Source of the DNA: Benincasa hispida
Taxonomy: Eukaryota; Streptophyta; Magnoliopsida; Cucurbitales; Cucurbitaceae
Direction of reading: 5' to 3'
NCBI RefSeq assembly: GCF_009727055.1
Contig: NC_052349.1
Coordinates: 94,953,568 to 95,017,567, forward strand
DNA: 64,000 nt
Position numbers and translations under genes: made by a program. Numbering within the stretch: position 1 is the stretch's first letter; every line of letters begins with the position of its first letter. The notes below the pieces were generated by a model. It made no database searches, was not told the origin of the DNA, and worked only from the letters and a program-made list of their open reading frames with translations. Shown here piece after piece: positions 1-11,125 of this stretch.

Positions 1-1320
1 GCCAAAATAGTTTTCTAAAATTGGGCCAAAAAGAAAAACCCAAACCCAATCAAAACATCCCTTCTTCTATTTCCATCTTTTCTCTCTCTCGGGTTCTTCA
101 TCCATCAGGTCCCACAACCCGGTTCTGAGTCTAGAGAATAGTAGATCAGCTCTAGTGGTGGTTCGTTCGTGTTTGGGTGGAGATAGACGAGTTTTGGGAG
201 CTTCAAAGGTATTATTTCAAAATAAACCTAATTAATTCTTTTAGGGTTGCATGTTTATTTTGGGCAATTGAAGTAAAATTGATTCTCAATTCCGCTACGC
301 ATGCCGACTTTTCCTTCAGGAGCAAGAGAAAAGTGGTGGTGACGCTGGAGATCGCCCAGGGTAGCTCGAAAGAGAACCTTGGGGCGTAAGAGTAGAGAGT
401 GGGCCGACTCTTGCGAGAGCGAGAATATCTTTCGAGCCCGAGTAGAAACAGTGTAAACGCTTGGTAGCAAGAAATTGCTCCAAGCTCTTTACTATACTTA
501 CATTATTATTTGTGCTTCATCTCATATCTATTCAATGGAAGTTCTATTTCTACATCTGCTCACTCTCTTAATATGCATGAGTAGTTAAACTAGTTGAATG
601 AGTTGAGAAGAACTAAGTTAACATGACATAGGAAGTTTATTTCTTGCGATTATCTTGTTTTATGTTGTGCAAAATACCCTTTAGAGTTACTCAAGAGAGA
701 ATATAAAGAAAGAAACTAATGTCTCAAAGAGCTAGGTTAGAATCTAGACTCGAAAGAGCAAGATTAGGCTTGCATAAACAAGAGATAAGGACTTAGAGAT
801 AAGCTCTATTTGTCAACTTACATCGCATGCATCCTAGGAATAGGAGTGATATTATGTGGTCGCATATTTGTGTGAATGTCATGTTGTCATCGCATAAATA
901 GAGATAGAGGTTTATGTGTAAACCCTGTAGATTTATCGCATCTTTATCGCATGCGTTCTAGCCTTAGAACTCGTAGCATTCATGCCAAGAGGTGGTTTAC
1001 TATTGTATGCATGTTGCATGATTGCAAAGCATGGACGCATTCTCGGGAGTGTTAGCCGAAAATTTTCTTAACCCGTTCACCCCATATTCATCGTATTTTC
1101 CGTTGACCAACTCTTTTCAACTTTGCCGCATTCGTTATTTATTTTCATCAACGCAAACAACAAACCCAACGATTTATTTAACTGGTTACCACAAGTTTTC
1201 ATAAAAATTACCAACGCAACTATTTTCAGAAGTCCCTGTGTTCAACCCTGGACTTACCAGGAAACTCAGAGGAATTTACACTTGAATTCTGCTAGGGAAA
1301 CTTGAATGCACAACACAATC
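1..1320 (+). mobile_element. LTR-retrotransposon LTR end and leader fragment
   Basis: No protein domain is visible. The stretch has the texture of the 5' end of a plant gypsy-type element: a promoter/R-U5-like part near 60-540, an 'atgcatgagtag' sequence near 572, then a long leader ending near 1,220-1,310 with a 'tccctgtg..caaccctggac' passage. I associate such passages with gypsy leaders from memory. A similar 'atgagtag' junction occurs near 15,895. It is cut by the window edge on the left, and the next coding remnants (1,840-6,080) run the other way, so it is probably a separate or rearranged element. Confidence 0.35.
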
Positions 1321-1840
1321 CATCAATGCATATCCATATCTCCATTCATAAAATAACACATCAACCGCATGCAGTTGAAATTGCGTTGATCGCTAAAGCT
1401 CAGGTTCGATTGTCGCATGCGCCATCATTGCATTGATCATCTCTTAGTTCTTGATTGATGAGTGCAATGCGATGCAGCTGTGTTGTTTATTTTGTCTTCG
1501 AGCCATGAACACATGCGGTGACCTATTTATAAAAGTAAAGAAGTGCTATTGCTATGAATTATCTAAGTGTTAGTCAGAAAGTACAAAGTGTGAGAAATGT
1601 TGCTAAGGGTATGCATATTATTCATCATGGCAGCGCAATTAATAATGCAAAATATAAGATAAAGAACATCGCAATAATTGATAAGCAAAGAGACTAAACG
1701 CATAATGAAGGAATAGTTACTTAGTTGTATTAAAATTAACCAAGTATACAAAGAATTACAAATATTGATACACAAAATTTAAGCATTTACAAAAGAATCA
1801 AGGTATAACTTCTATAGAAATAATGAAATGAATAAAATAA
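1321..1840. other. AT-rich spacer, nothing recognised
   Basis: No gene, structured RNA or clear repeat boundary was seen. The words 'cgcatg' and 'gcgatg' recur, as in the flanking leader DNA, so it is probably old transposon sequence. Confidence 0.4.
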
Positions 1841-2150
1841 ATGAATGACCGCAATGAAAAAATTGTAGCTTTATTGAGAAGGCGGCACACACCCAAATTT
1901 AGAGTTACAGCGAGGGCTCAGGTGGAGGATTCTGCGGAGGAACTCGAGGAGCTTCTTCAAAGTGCAGAGGTTGCTGTAAATGCAGAGGCACCATGGGACC
2001 ATGTAAATAGGCTGTTAAAAAGTTAAAGTACCCATGGTGTCGCTCTGCCATTTGCCTTTGGTTCAGGTGGATGGAAAAGATATTGCGTTGAATATTGATC
2101 AGCACTTGCCTTGTCATCACAATACTGCGTTGAACCTCTGTGTGGCTCTC

Positions 2151-2495
2151 TTATAACTCCGTTATTCGTTGGCAAAAGAATTCTTGTTGACGAGAAAGAA
2201 GAGAACGCATCTCTACTAATTCAGCAGCAAGGGTTGCGATGGTGGGATGCGCATGCGATGTTTCACCATCAACGGTTTGGGGTTGGGCAGAAGTGCCTTC
2301 ACCCAAATCATGTGGGTCGTTAACATGCGACGATGGAGGAGAAAAATGTGGTGGAGATAGGAGGGATGCAGATGTTGCTGGAAATGCGTTGGGTGAATCG
2401 GGAGCAAGAAGGAGATTTGTAAAGTGTTCAGGGAGTGGGGAAAGGGGTTCAGTTGGTGGGCTTGGAGGGCGAATAACTAAAGGTAAGGGATCCAA
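2151..2495 (-). pseudogene. C-terminal Pro/Ser-rich fragment of a plant transposon-type ORF
   Basis: A 114-codon minus-strand reading frame. It starts Pro-rich (PLPLVIRPPSPP), continues as a Pro/Ser/His-rich linker and ends in an amphipathic stretch (TLAAELVEMRSLL). It lies about 300 bp downstream, in the minus direction, of the 276-codon ORF at 2,793-3,623 and is most simply its detached C-terminal tail, separated by frame-breaking changes. The domain is not identified with certainty and function cannot be assigned. Confidence 0.4.
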
Positions 2496-2792
2496 GTGTA
2501 CTTAATCTTGCAGTGATTGCTCTTGGACTTTTTCCTTCCCTTTGTCAACTTTGCGCTGCTTCTTGGGCTTTGCCTGCTATGGTGCATTCAAATTGATAAT
2601 GGGCCTTTTAAGTGGATGCTCGGGGCAATGAAGGGAGTCTTTGAGAAGCATTCTCAAGATCTTGGTGTTGATGAGACCATGAACTTCCGGCATTGGCTCT
2701 TCTTCAATACCTACAACCACAGAGAGGCATAAGCTCGAAATCGTCCAAGGAAAGAAATACTGGCCTCTCACACGCCCTACAAAACCTCGAAT

Positions 2793-3623
2793 CTACTTTG
2801 CGATCAGTTGGCCCACATCGATCGGAATACCTCGCGCTATCCAGTATGCGGCCATTACTCGATCCCTCGAAACTGTTTTTTCATGTGATGTAGGGATGAG
2901 TCGCCTTTTCACCAGGTACACCCAAAGGCGCGCTTTCGGAAGCAGTTTGTTGGACGCAAGGGTTTTGATGTCCTTTAAAGATACCGACCACTGAATGATG
3001 CCCAGTTGTGTTAATATTTTCAGCGCATCCTCCATTTGTTCTTCAATGGGATCATCAATAATTTTGTTACCCGGCGCATCCGGGATGTTCTTCATCTTAT
3101 ATAACTCATTGAGGTCCCTTGCACTGAAAGACACTGTCTTCCCTTTCATGATCACCACATCTTTTGTGCAATGAAGTCGTCCATTGAAGAAAACTCTCAC
3201 TACCGTTGGGATTATGATGGATGAGCATTGGTAGAATGTTTCCCACCCATGTCCCAATACAACACTTGTAATTAAATCTGGTAGTGGCGTTATCGCAGGA
3301 AAGAACCCCATTTCCATCATCATGTCGTCATTCTCTTTCTTCTTTGATGGGCATCCTTTGGTCAACGCAAACTCACTGCTTTCAACTTTTGCTTTGCCCT
3401 TATCTTTTACCAATGCAAGGCAGGATCTTTGCCTTTGTCTCCGTTCACGTTCCTTGCGTTGTTCTTCCCTTTCCCACTCCACAATTTCTTTACTTTTCCT
3501 TTCTCTCTCAAATTGCTCCGAGGCTAGCAATATGCGTTGTTCCTCCTTGAGCCTTATTCTCTCTTCTTCTGTCGAAATTGCATTGTTACGACGCTCTTCT
3601 TCATTGTGTAGTTTTCTTCTCAT
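2793..3623 (-). CDS. 'Putative plant transposon protein'-type ORF (Lys/Glu/Arg-rich N-terminus), part of a decayed LTR element
   Basis: This 276-codon minus-strand frame is the best-preserved piece of a longer decayed ORF. Residues about 1-75 are extremely rich in Glu, Arg and Lys and should form a coiled coil. A charged linker follows. Residues about 105-276 form a compact, mostly helical region with landmarks such as 'IIIPTVVRVFFNGRLHC', 'SFSARDLNELY' and 'AAYWIARGIPIDVG'. This layout matches, from memory, the domain annotated as putative plant transposon protein (PF20167-like) in many plant genomes, where it accompanies gypsy-type elements. Further minus-strand Lys/Arg-rich fragments extend it upstream to about 4,140, broken by at least two stops. 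A gag remnant lies farther upstream at 5,803-6,080. The molecular function of the domain is unknown to me. A host gene is unlikely given the stops on both sides. Confidence 0.55.
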   Translation of the reverse strand: MRRKLHNEEERRNNAISTEEERIRLKEEQRILLASEQFERERKSKEIVEWEREEQRKERERRQRQRSCLALVKDKGKAKVESSEFALTKGCPSKKKENDDMMMEMGFFPAITPLPDLITSVVLGHGWETFYQCSSIIIPTVVRVFFNGRLHCTKDVVIMKGKTVSFSARDLNELYKMKNIPDAPGNKIIDDPIEEQMEDALKILTQLGIIQWSVSLKDIKTLASNKLLPKARLWVYLVKRRLIPTSHEKTVSRDRVMAAYWIARGIPIDVGQLIAK

Positions 3624-4140
3624 ATTGCCTTCTGTGATGATTTGTTACGCTCGTATCATCTTTTCTTGTTTTTCTTCTTTCTCTCTTTTTCTCCTTTCCT
3701 TCTCTTCTACTGCACTTTGCAAAAATTGTGGGTCGTTTGTTGACCTTTGCAGTGCATTCTCCTTGCGACGCAACATAAGAGGGGTGATGTTTGGATCCTC
3801 TTGGTCGTCAGTCGCAACCATTCTGATCTACGTTGATGCCTCTTGAGGTTGCGTTGATTCTCTTCGTTGCGTTGACACCCCCTCATCCACCCTTGCGGTG
3901 TTTGGTTCTCTGTCGACCTCTGGGCTTTCAGCACTCTTTCTCTTTTCTTCCTTCCTCTTTAGTCGTTTCTCTTCTCGCCCGCGTTCCCTCTTCTCACTCG
4001 ATTTCCTTTCTTTCTTTTCCTTCCTTGGCTGGGCTTCTTCATCTCCTTCTGGCTTCTTCTCCTTGTTTTTCTATTTCTTCTTCTCTTCAGCCATTTCCGG
4101 CAGCTTCTTCGCTTCCACCTCCTCCAAAGCAACCCTGATG
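3624..4140 (-). pseudogene. N-terminal charged extension of the transposon-type ORF, broken
   Basis: Reading the minus strand upstream of 3,623 gives further Lys/Arg/Glu-rich sequence, such as 'EEKERRKREKEEKQEK' near 3,690 and 'QGRKRKKGNRVRRERE' near 4,010, interrupted by stops and frame changes. It continues the coiled-coil-like N-terminus of the ORF at 2,793-3,623. No ORF boundary can be fixed. Confidence 0.4.
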
Positions 4141-5800
4141 GGTCCTAGGATTCTGTTTGAACAGTTTCCTTAGGATCCAAAACCAGGGCGCTTCTCCGCA
4201 AAGCTTCTTCCATCTCTTCCTCCGAAGGCAAGGGTTAATTAACAACTCCAGCTTCAGGTAGCCCTCTTTCCTTTTCCATATTGCTCAGGATTCTCCTAAA
4301 CACTTCTCTGTCGTCTCTTCTCTACTTCTCGCTTTCTGAAGACAGTGCTGGGAGTAAGGCACTCTCTGTGCTCTACCCCTCTCGAATTTGGAGTGGTCTG
4401 GCTACTAAAGGCTTTCGCCGAGGTTTTATGGTGATTCTTGTGATGGGTTTCGGTTGGGCGACGAGGCGACGACTTGCTACGAGAAATGCCGCCTCTCTTG
4501 CAGCTATGTCGTATTTTCTTTGAAGTAGAGTGAGACCTCTATTTCAAGAGGGATCCTGCCCTTGAGCCCTCCTTTTAGTGTGGGTTCAATTAGATGAATC
4601 TGTCAAGTCAAGGTCAACGTATGTAGCAGCACCTTGACGAAGAACCTTGAAGAATGGTCCCTCTACTCAAAACTAAGAGAGGATGAAGCCAAGCCCCTTG
4701 ACCTGACTTATTCAGATCAAGAATGCCCGAAATTTTGGGCTGGGGAAAGTGATGAAGGTAGGGAAGACGAATAGGAAGATTGATCGGCCATGGCTGTGGT
4801 GAGTGAAAGAGTTGGGAAAGTTCTTAAGACTTAGGAAGAAAGTTTAAAGGTCTGGGTATGCAGAGGATTCGCTAGGGTTTTGTTTTTGGAAAAGATTCAA
4901 ATAGACGTCCTAAGATAGAGGAGGAGGGAATTTATAGGTTGGGCCTTGATGGGCCCAACGCAAATTCTGCATGGCAGGCTTCGAGGTACAAAAAAAGTCT
5001 GTCGCTGTACTCCTCACATTTATGAATTAGCAGAGAAGGACGTCCTTTCATCTACTAAGTCATTATTTCCTTGGAAGCCTAAACAATTGGACTACTTTCT
5101 TTGCAAAAAGAATTTGTCTTTTGTGTTTTATTCGAATGGGCGCAAGGTTAATAATTAACGCAATGCCTCCATTAACGCAAATGCATAATTGCAGAGGACG
5201 AGCAACAACGCATGTATCAGAGCAACACACCCCTCAACTCAATGCATTTATGGAGGATGGGTGTACAGTATTTCTACTGGCGCAACACTACCTCGACATA
5301 GTGTGTTTTCGCTAAGGACGGGCAAAGAATACATACGCATGCAACACACCCCTTAGCGCAATGCATTTATGAAAGATGAAAGCAAAGTGTATCTTGTTAG
5401 TGCAAGATGCACCCATCATCGCAATGCATATCGGATGTTTATTATTATTTTTAATTCATCAACAACGCAAGTCGACAGGACTTTGCAGTATTCATTTTCT
5501 CTTACATCAGTCATTCACTAAAATTTAAGAACAACGCAACTAATAAAGAAAAGTAAGGAAATTGATCAAAGTATGGAAATAACGCAATTGAATTAAATTG
5601 AAGGTAAGTACATAAAGCAGTAAAAACTAATTCTAAGAAAACAATAAATAACGAAATGCATAAAGCAATAAAGGAATGCAATAAAGAAAGCAATTAAACA
5701 TAGATTTTAGAGATGCTGATTGAAAGAAATTTCTCACGATTATCGCAATCCACACCTCTGCAGGCGGTCAAGCTTGCCTGCGCAATTTCCATCAAGGACA
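4141..5800. other. Decayed element DNA with recurrent 'acgcaatgca' words, no gene
   Basis: From about 5,150 to 5,480 the words 'acgcaa', 'cgcaatgca' and 'gcaacaca' recur roughly every 40-70 bp on the plus strand. The arrangement is a loose, imperfect repetition, not a clean tandem array. Nothing else was recognised. The stretch sits between the gag remnant and the transposon-type ORF and is probably element DNA. Confidence 0.4.
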
Positions 5801-5802
5801 TT

Positions 5803-6080
5803 ATTCACCTCCTTGCCTCATCCCGCAGTATGTATGGGAAGAGATGCAATCTAATTCCTTTGGGAGTCACACCAGGTATGGAGAATGTGTTGCACATTTC
5901 TACGAAGCTGGTCAAATGAACATGCGGGTCTTCTCCTTGTAGACCTCCAAATTGTCCCACATTTTGGATCATTTGAAACATGACCAACCTTATCTCAAAC
6001 CTTGCATTCTCCGCAACCGTATGTCTTAAAATTTTGATGCTTAATTTGGTTCTGATGTGTTCCTGTGCGAAAAATACATC
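5803..6080 (-). pseudogene. Ty3/gypsy gag remnant
   Basis: The minus-strand frame carries the hallmark core of plant gypsy gag proteins: 'MFQMIQNVGQFGGLQGEDPH', then a helix with 'FVEMCNTFSIPGVTPKGIRL' and 'LFPYILRDEARR'. These correspond to the capsid-like segment in which conserved Phe, Gly and Leu-Phe-Pro residues are typical. The frame can be followed upstream to about 6,080 (residues like QEHIRTKLSIKI) and stops at a TGA immediately after DEARR, where complete gags continue for hundreds of residues. No protease or RT follows on the same strand. It is therefore a truncated, non-functional gag, probably belonging to the same decayed element as the ORF at 2,793-3,623. Confidence 0.7.
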
Positions 6081-6259
6081 TCTAGGTCAGCTTAGAATTT
6101 TTGGATCAATTCCAGTACTCATAAACCATCAACCTACCCTTTGTGATAAACAGACGGTACAACAGAGATTTGTCTTGCAACATACCACAAAAGTTTCACC
6201 ATTATGCATGCACTGTGATGATGAAATGAATGATGTGCTAAATGCGCTCAAGTTCACCG

Positions 6260-7530
6260 CATGACTATCAACGCATATCTTAGGAACATGCATCGCATAC
6301 CGCATCCACAGGATTTTGGTTGTCGAGTAAAATTGACTTCTAGATTTCCACCATTAGTGAATTCAAGGTTTTTTAAAAGGGTTTTAAAATTAGATTGAGA
6401 TAGACCTTAGTTCAAATGGTTCTAAAGAGTTTAGTAACCTAGATTAATCTTTTAAAATAGGTTTAATAGGATTAAATTGGTTGGCATAAAAGATTAAATT
6501 TTGTTTTAAATCTATCTATAAGGGACCTTTTGTCTAAGGCAGGTTCTAGCTAGGCTGGGGTTCTTAAGTTGATGGAAACATAACACCCCTACCTGGGAAC
6601 CTACCTGGAAAGGTGAATTAGATAGATTTTCAACAAGCATACGAAAATTTGGTCAAAGACTTAGTTAAAGAGTTTAATGGATGATGATCGGAAGTTGTTT
6701 AACTATCCAAGGTAAAAGTTACTTTTGGGCAAACCTAAAAGTCACTTAGTTAAAATCCTTAGCAGTGTTTTTTCTAAGTAAACTAAACCCTAGGTTATAA
6801 AATACTCAGTGGGAAGAAGAGATGTATCTGATATGTCTATGATTCCACTCACGTTTCTCCCTGTATGTTCACACCATGAGATTCATGCTTGGTCTCGTAG
6901 TGCCCTAGGAGATCCCCCTTTGGATGGTGTTTGCATGAGTCAATATCAAGGTGGATGGAGAGAGTGTTTATAGTGAGTGGGTGAAGGGTGTGTGTCAACA
7001 CGTCCTAATGGCTTTTGTCATTGGTTCACATCGTGAGATCATTCTATACTCCCTCATGGCGCCCTGGGAGCATCTCTTTTCAGACGTGTTTTGTGTAGTT
7101 GGTCAAGATCAAGGTGAACTCCAGAAATGGATAGGTTCGCTTTAGGTTTTGCCCCAATCAGATTTTTTTCCCTTCGAATTGGCTGCTTGGAGGCGGATCT
7201 CTAGGGCCTAAAATGGCGGGTCACACTTATGGGAGATTGTTAAGTAAGTTAATGATCTCTTGGCCAAATCAAGAGTTATTCTAATATTAATGACTGGTTG
7301 AGAACTTCTTAATTCAGAGGAGGGATAATTGACCTCCCTTCGGTGGCTTTTGTCCTAAACCTTTGAAGCGTCATTGCGAAATTAGATTTCACACGGGGTT
7401 CATATTAGTTTTGCTAAAACCTTATTGGACATTGTTTTGTTTTACAACGGGTATTTGCTTAAAACCTAATGTAGGTCAATGCGTTTTTCTTTTCAGCAAC
7501 TCATTAGTATTTCCGTTTAATGCTTTTAAT
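6260..7530. other. Unassigned DNA upstream of the copia remnant
   Basis: No protein domain was found. Around 7,220-7,245 the sequence 'atgggagattgttaag' resembles a copia polypurine tract followed by an LTR start (TGTTAAG), but no pol sequence precedes it and no partner LTR was found. It may be an unrelated LTR fragment or the damaged leader of the copia element that starts at 7,531. It is clearly not the missing 5' copy of the LTR at 11,126-13,160. Confidence 0.35.
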
Positions 7531-8010
7531 ATGACCAACTACATACAGTGGAAGAATCGTGTGAAACGTATTTCGTGGCAAACGACCTCGTATTTGTCAT
7601 GGTTTAGGAGTGTCCTCAAGTCCCAACCCTTGATGAATCGCGAAGTGTTCGCAATGCATGAGGTGTGGATGAAGGCTAACTCATTGGCCCGACATCACAC
7701 TTTGGCTAACATACCTGATGTTTTGGCCAAAACGATTGAAAACATGGTCATTGTACGCGAGATCATGGACTCACTGCAAGATTTGTTTGAACGTCAGTTC
7801 TTACTTTTCGAGCATAAAGGGATGGATGACGAAACCAGTAGTGTTAGTTTTTCTAACACTGATCCCACTACTCTCCAAAAGAGGGGACAAGATAGTAAAA
7901 CTGATTTATTGGTCTTCGAGACGTGTTTGGTAGAGAATGATGGTTCTGCCTGGATCCTTGATTCAGAGGCTACTAATCATGTCAGTTCCTTTTACCAAGG
8001 ATTCAGTTCC
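7531..8010 (+). pseudogene. Ty1/copia gag and protease remnant
   Basis: The reading frame begins with a copia-type gag start (MTNYIQWKNRVKRISWQ). It continues through gag helices ('VWMKANSLARHHTLANI', 'VLAKTIENMV..REIMDSLQ') and then jumps abruptly at 'LFERQ' to 'DLLVFETCLVENDGSAWILD'. The C-terminal half of gag with its CCHC zinc knuckle is therefore deleted. The protease active site, normally Asp-Ser-Gly in this family, reads Asp-Ser-Glu (ILDSEATNHV), which should be inactive, and a stop follows at about 8,012. This is the 5' part of the broken copia element that ends in the LTR at 11,126-13,160. Confidence 0.8.
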
Positions 8011-8329
8011 TAGCAAACGTTGCCACAAGGAGAGATGACTCTTAGAGTCGGCACTGGTGAGGTTGTTTTAGCTGGTTATTTGTTGACAAGAAATGTAATC
8101 TGTTACTGGATAATGTTTTCGTAGTTCCTCATATTAAGAGGAACTTAATCTCGGTTTCTTGTCTCATTGAACAAGGGTATACCGTCTCTTTTTCTGAGAA
8201 TAAAGTGTTTATTTTAAAGAATGGAACGAAGATTGGTTATGGTTCAATGGAAAGTAACTTATATGTACTAAGGCCGTTAGTCACAAAAGCCTTGTTTAAC
8301 ACTGAAATGTCAGTACGACAACAACAGCT

Positions 8330-9377
8330 AAAAGACCAAAGGTTTCTCCTAAAGAAAACAACCATCTTTGGCATCTAAGGTTAGGTCACATCAACCTCAA
8401 TAGGCTTGAGAAGTTTGTGAAAAGTGTACTTCTAAAGAGTTTAGAAGAAAACTCCTTGCTGGTATGTGAATCATGCCTCGAAGGCAAGATAACCAAACAA
8501 CCTTTTACTAGAAAAAGTTACAGAGCCAAGAAAGCCTTGGAGTTTGTACATTCAGACCTCTGTGATCCGATGAATGTTAGAGCTCGAGATGGTATGAATA
8601 TTTCATCTCTTTCATAGATGATTATTTAAGGTTCGATTATCTCTACCTAATGCAACGTAAGTCTGAGCCCTTGACAAGTTCAAGGAGTATAAGGCTGAAG
8701 TTGAAAACTTGTTAGGTAAGAAGATAAAAACACTACAATCTAATCGTGGTGGAGAGTATATGGACCTCCAATTCCAGAACTATATGATAGAACATGGGAC
8801 TGCGTCCTAACTCTCGGCCCCTGGTACACCTCAGCAGAATGGTGTATCAGAAAGGAGAAACAGAACCTTGTTGGACATGGTTCGGTCTATGATGAGTTAA
8901 GCACATCTTCCAAACTCGTTTCAGGGTTTTGCAGTGCGAACTGCATGCTATATCCTGAACAACGTTCCCTTGAAAAGTGTTTCTGAAACACCTTTCGAGT
9001 TGTGGAGAGGCCATAAAGGTAGTTTATGCCACTTCAGGATTTGGGGTTGTCTGGCACATGTGCTAGTGACTAATCTAAAGAAATTGGAACTGCGTTTGAA
9101 GGTTTGCCTCTTTGTAGGCTACCCCAAGGAAACGAGAGGTGGATACTTCTATGATCCGAGTGAGAACAAAGTGTTTGTTTCTAAAAATGCTATCTTCTTA
9201 GAAGAAGACCACATCCGGGGTCATAAGCCACGAAGTAAGCTCATTTTGTGTGAGATTTCAAGTGAGACTGAGACTGCTGAGTGTTTAACAAGAGTTGTTG
9301 AACAGACCGACAGATCAACAAGAGTTGTTGAGGTTGGAATGTCTAGTCAACCAGCTCAAGAGTTGAGACTGCCTTAA
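8330..9377 (+). pseudogene. Ty1/copia integrase remnant
   Basis: Three plus-strand frames together give copia integrase in order: the N-terminal zinc region ('HLRLGHINLNRLEKF', 'CESCLEGKITKQPF'), the first catalytic Asp region ('FVHSDLCDPM'), 'SNRGGEYMD' where an Asp is usual before Arg-Gly-Gly, and 'TPQQNGVSERRNRTLLDMV' with the conserved Glu. The C-terminal part follows ('CYILNNVPLKSVSETPFELW', 'RIWGCLAHVL', 'LFVGYPKETRGGYFYDP'). Several stops and frameshifts separate these pieces, so no functional integrase can be made. It sits between gag/protease and RT in the copia order gag-PR-IN-RT-RH. Confidence 0.8.
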
Positions 9378-9392
9378 CGTAGTGGGAGGATT

Positions 9393-10254
9393 ATGAACCC
9401 ATCGGATCCCTACATGGGTTTCACTGAAGCCCAAAACGTCATTTCGAATGATGGGGTCGAGGATCCATTGTCTTTCAAGAAAGCGATGGAGGATGTTGAC
9501 AAAGATGAATGGGTTAAAGCCATGAACCAGGAAATGAAGTCTATGTACTTCAATAATGTCTGGGAGCTTGTTGATCCATCTGATGGGGTAACATCTATTG
9601 GGTGTAAGTGGATCTATAAGCGAAAGAGATGTGTAGATGGAAAGGTGCAAACCTTTAAGGCTCGACTCATGGCAAAGGGTTATACCCAAGTCGAGGGAGT
9701 TGATTATGAGGAAACTTTCTCACCTATTGTCATGCTCAAGTCTATTAGGATTCTCCTGTCCATAGCCATATTTTATGATTATGAAATATGGAAAATGGAC
9801 GTCAAGACTGCCTTTCTTAATGGTAATCTTGAGGAGACCATCTATATGACTCTACCAGAGGGGTTCATAGTTCCAGATCAAGAGCAAAAAGTTTGCAAGC
9901 TTAATAGGTCCATTTATGGGCTGAAACAAGCATCTAGATCATGGAACATTAGATTTGACACTGTGGTCAAGTCATTTGGCTTTGATCAAAATGTTGATGA
10001 GGCTTGTGTCTACAAGAAGATCATCAACAGCTCAGTAGCCGTATGTGGATGATATCCTACTAATTGGGAATGATGTAGGGTATCTGACTGACATTAAGAA
10101 ATGGTTAGCTGCCCAGTTCCAAATGAAAGATTTGGGTGAGGCACAGTATGTTCTTGGGATTCAGATCATTCGGGATCATAAGAACAAAAGGTTAGCCTTG
10201 TCTCAGGCATCGTACATCGATCAAATGTTGATTAGGTACAAGATGCAGGATTAA
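9393..10254 (+). pseudogene. Ty1/copia reverse transcriptase remnant
   Basis: The 219-codon frame at 9,393-10,052 carries the copia RT start ('AMNQEMKSMYFNNVWELV', 'GCKWIYKRKRCVDGKV', 'RLMAKGYTQVEGVDYEETFSP') and the catalytic 'WKMDVKTAFLNGNLEE', followed by 'LNRSIYGLKQASRSWN'. A short deletion and frameshift at about 10,035-10,042 removes the residues just before the YVDD box. The box itself survives in the next frame (Tyr at 10,042, then V-D-D-ILLIGND) and continues to 10,254 ('FQMKDLGEAQYVLGIQI'), where a stop follows. This RT is well recognisable but not translatable as one protein. Confidence 0.85.
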
Positions 10255-10559
10255 AAGAGGGGTTTGTAACTCCTCAGGCATGGAATCATTTTTTCTAAAG
10301 ATTAATGTTCTAAGACACCTCAAGAGGTTGAGGAGATGAGACGAATTCCCTATGTTTCAGCTATAGGAAGCTTAATCTATGCAATGTTGTGTACCAGACC
10401 CAACATTTGCTATGTAGTAAGGATTGTCAGTCAGTGTCAGTCCAATCTAGGATTTGATCACTGAACGGTGTCAAGACGATCCTCAAGTATCTTCAGAGAA
10501 CGAGGGACTACATGCTCATGTATGGATATAAGGATCTGATCCTTACAGGATACACTCTG

Positions 10560-11021
10560 ACTTTTAGACCGATAGAGATTCTCGCAAATCGACATCGGGG
10601 TCAGTTTTCACTCTGAATGGAGGGGCTGTGGTGTGGCGAAGCATCAAGCAAGGATGTAACACGGACGCCACTATGGAAGCTGAATACATAGCAACTTGTG
10701 AAGCAACTAAAGAGGTTGTTTGGCGGAGGAAATTCCTTTCAGATTTGGAAGTTGTTCCAAATTTGGATTTGCCTATCACTCTTTATTGTGATAACAACGG
10801 GGTTGTGGTAAATTCGAAGGAACCTCAGAGTCATCATCGGGGTAAGCATATAGAGTGGAAATAACACTTGATCAGGGAGATTGTGCATCACAGTGATGTG
10901 ATAGTCACGAAGATAGCGTCGGAGCACAACACTGATCCATTTAAAAAGGCTCTCACGGCTAAAGTGTTCAAGGGTCACCTGGAAAGTCTGGGTCTGCGGG
11001 ACATGCAACATCTTGTCTAGG
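10560..11021 (+). pseudogene. Ty1/copia RNase H and pol C-terminus remnant
   Basis: The plus strand shows copia RNase H features: 'NGGAVVWRSIKQ', 'DATMEAEYIATCEATKE' with the conserved Ala-Glu-Tyr, 'ITLYCDNNGVV' and the terminal helix. The pol C-terminus follows ('HRGKHIEWK', a stop at 10,862, then 'LIREIVHHSDVIVTKI', 'DPFKKALTAKVFKGHLESLG') and ends at a TAG at 11,019-11,021. It is 104 bp upstream of the 3' LTR, the normal spacing for the family. The stop and earlier frame damage make it non-functional. Confidence 0.8.
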
Positions 11022-11110
11022 GCATGGGAGATGATACTGGGGTATGCCTTAGTTTATTGTATATTGTACATGTTTTTTCTTGTGTTATACATTAGTTTCT
11101 CGAGACATTA

Positions 11111-11125
11111 GGACAAGTGGGAGAT
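11111..11125 (+). other. Polypurine tract of the copia element
   Basis: The 15 bases 'ggacaagtgggagat' lie directly before TGTTGGG. They match the usual plus-strand priming tract of Tnt1-like copia elements. The same arrangement appears inverted at 62,496-62,512 beside the related LTR. Confidence 0.75.

Noticed and set aside
177..470. Overlapping reading frames of about 70 codons on both strands
   Set aside because: No domain, no conservation signal, and the sequence looks like an LTR/leader. Treated as chance frames.
3284..4173. Plus-strand Ser/Phe/Leu-rich frames of 88-174 codons
   Set aside because: They are the reverse strand of the Lys/Glu/Arg-rich transposon ORF; Ser/Leu/Phe richness is what antisense of such codons gives.
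7220..7250. LTR start (TGTTAAG) with polypurine tract
   Set aside because: Only a short resemblance; no pol upstream and no matching second LTR, so it is mentioned but not called as an LTR.
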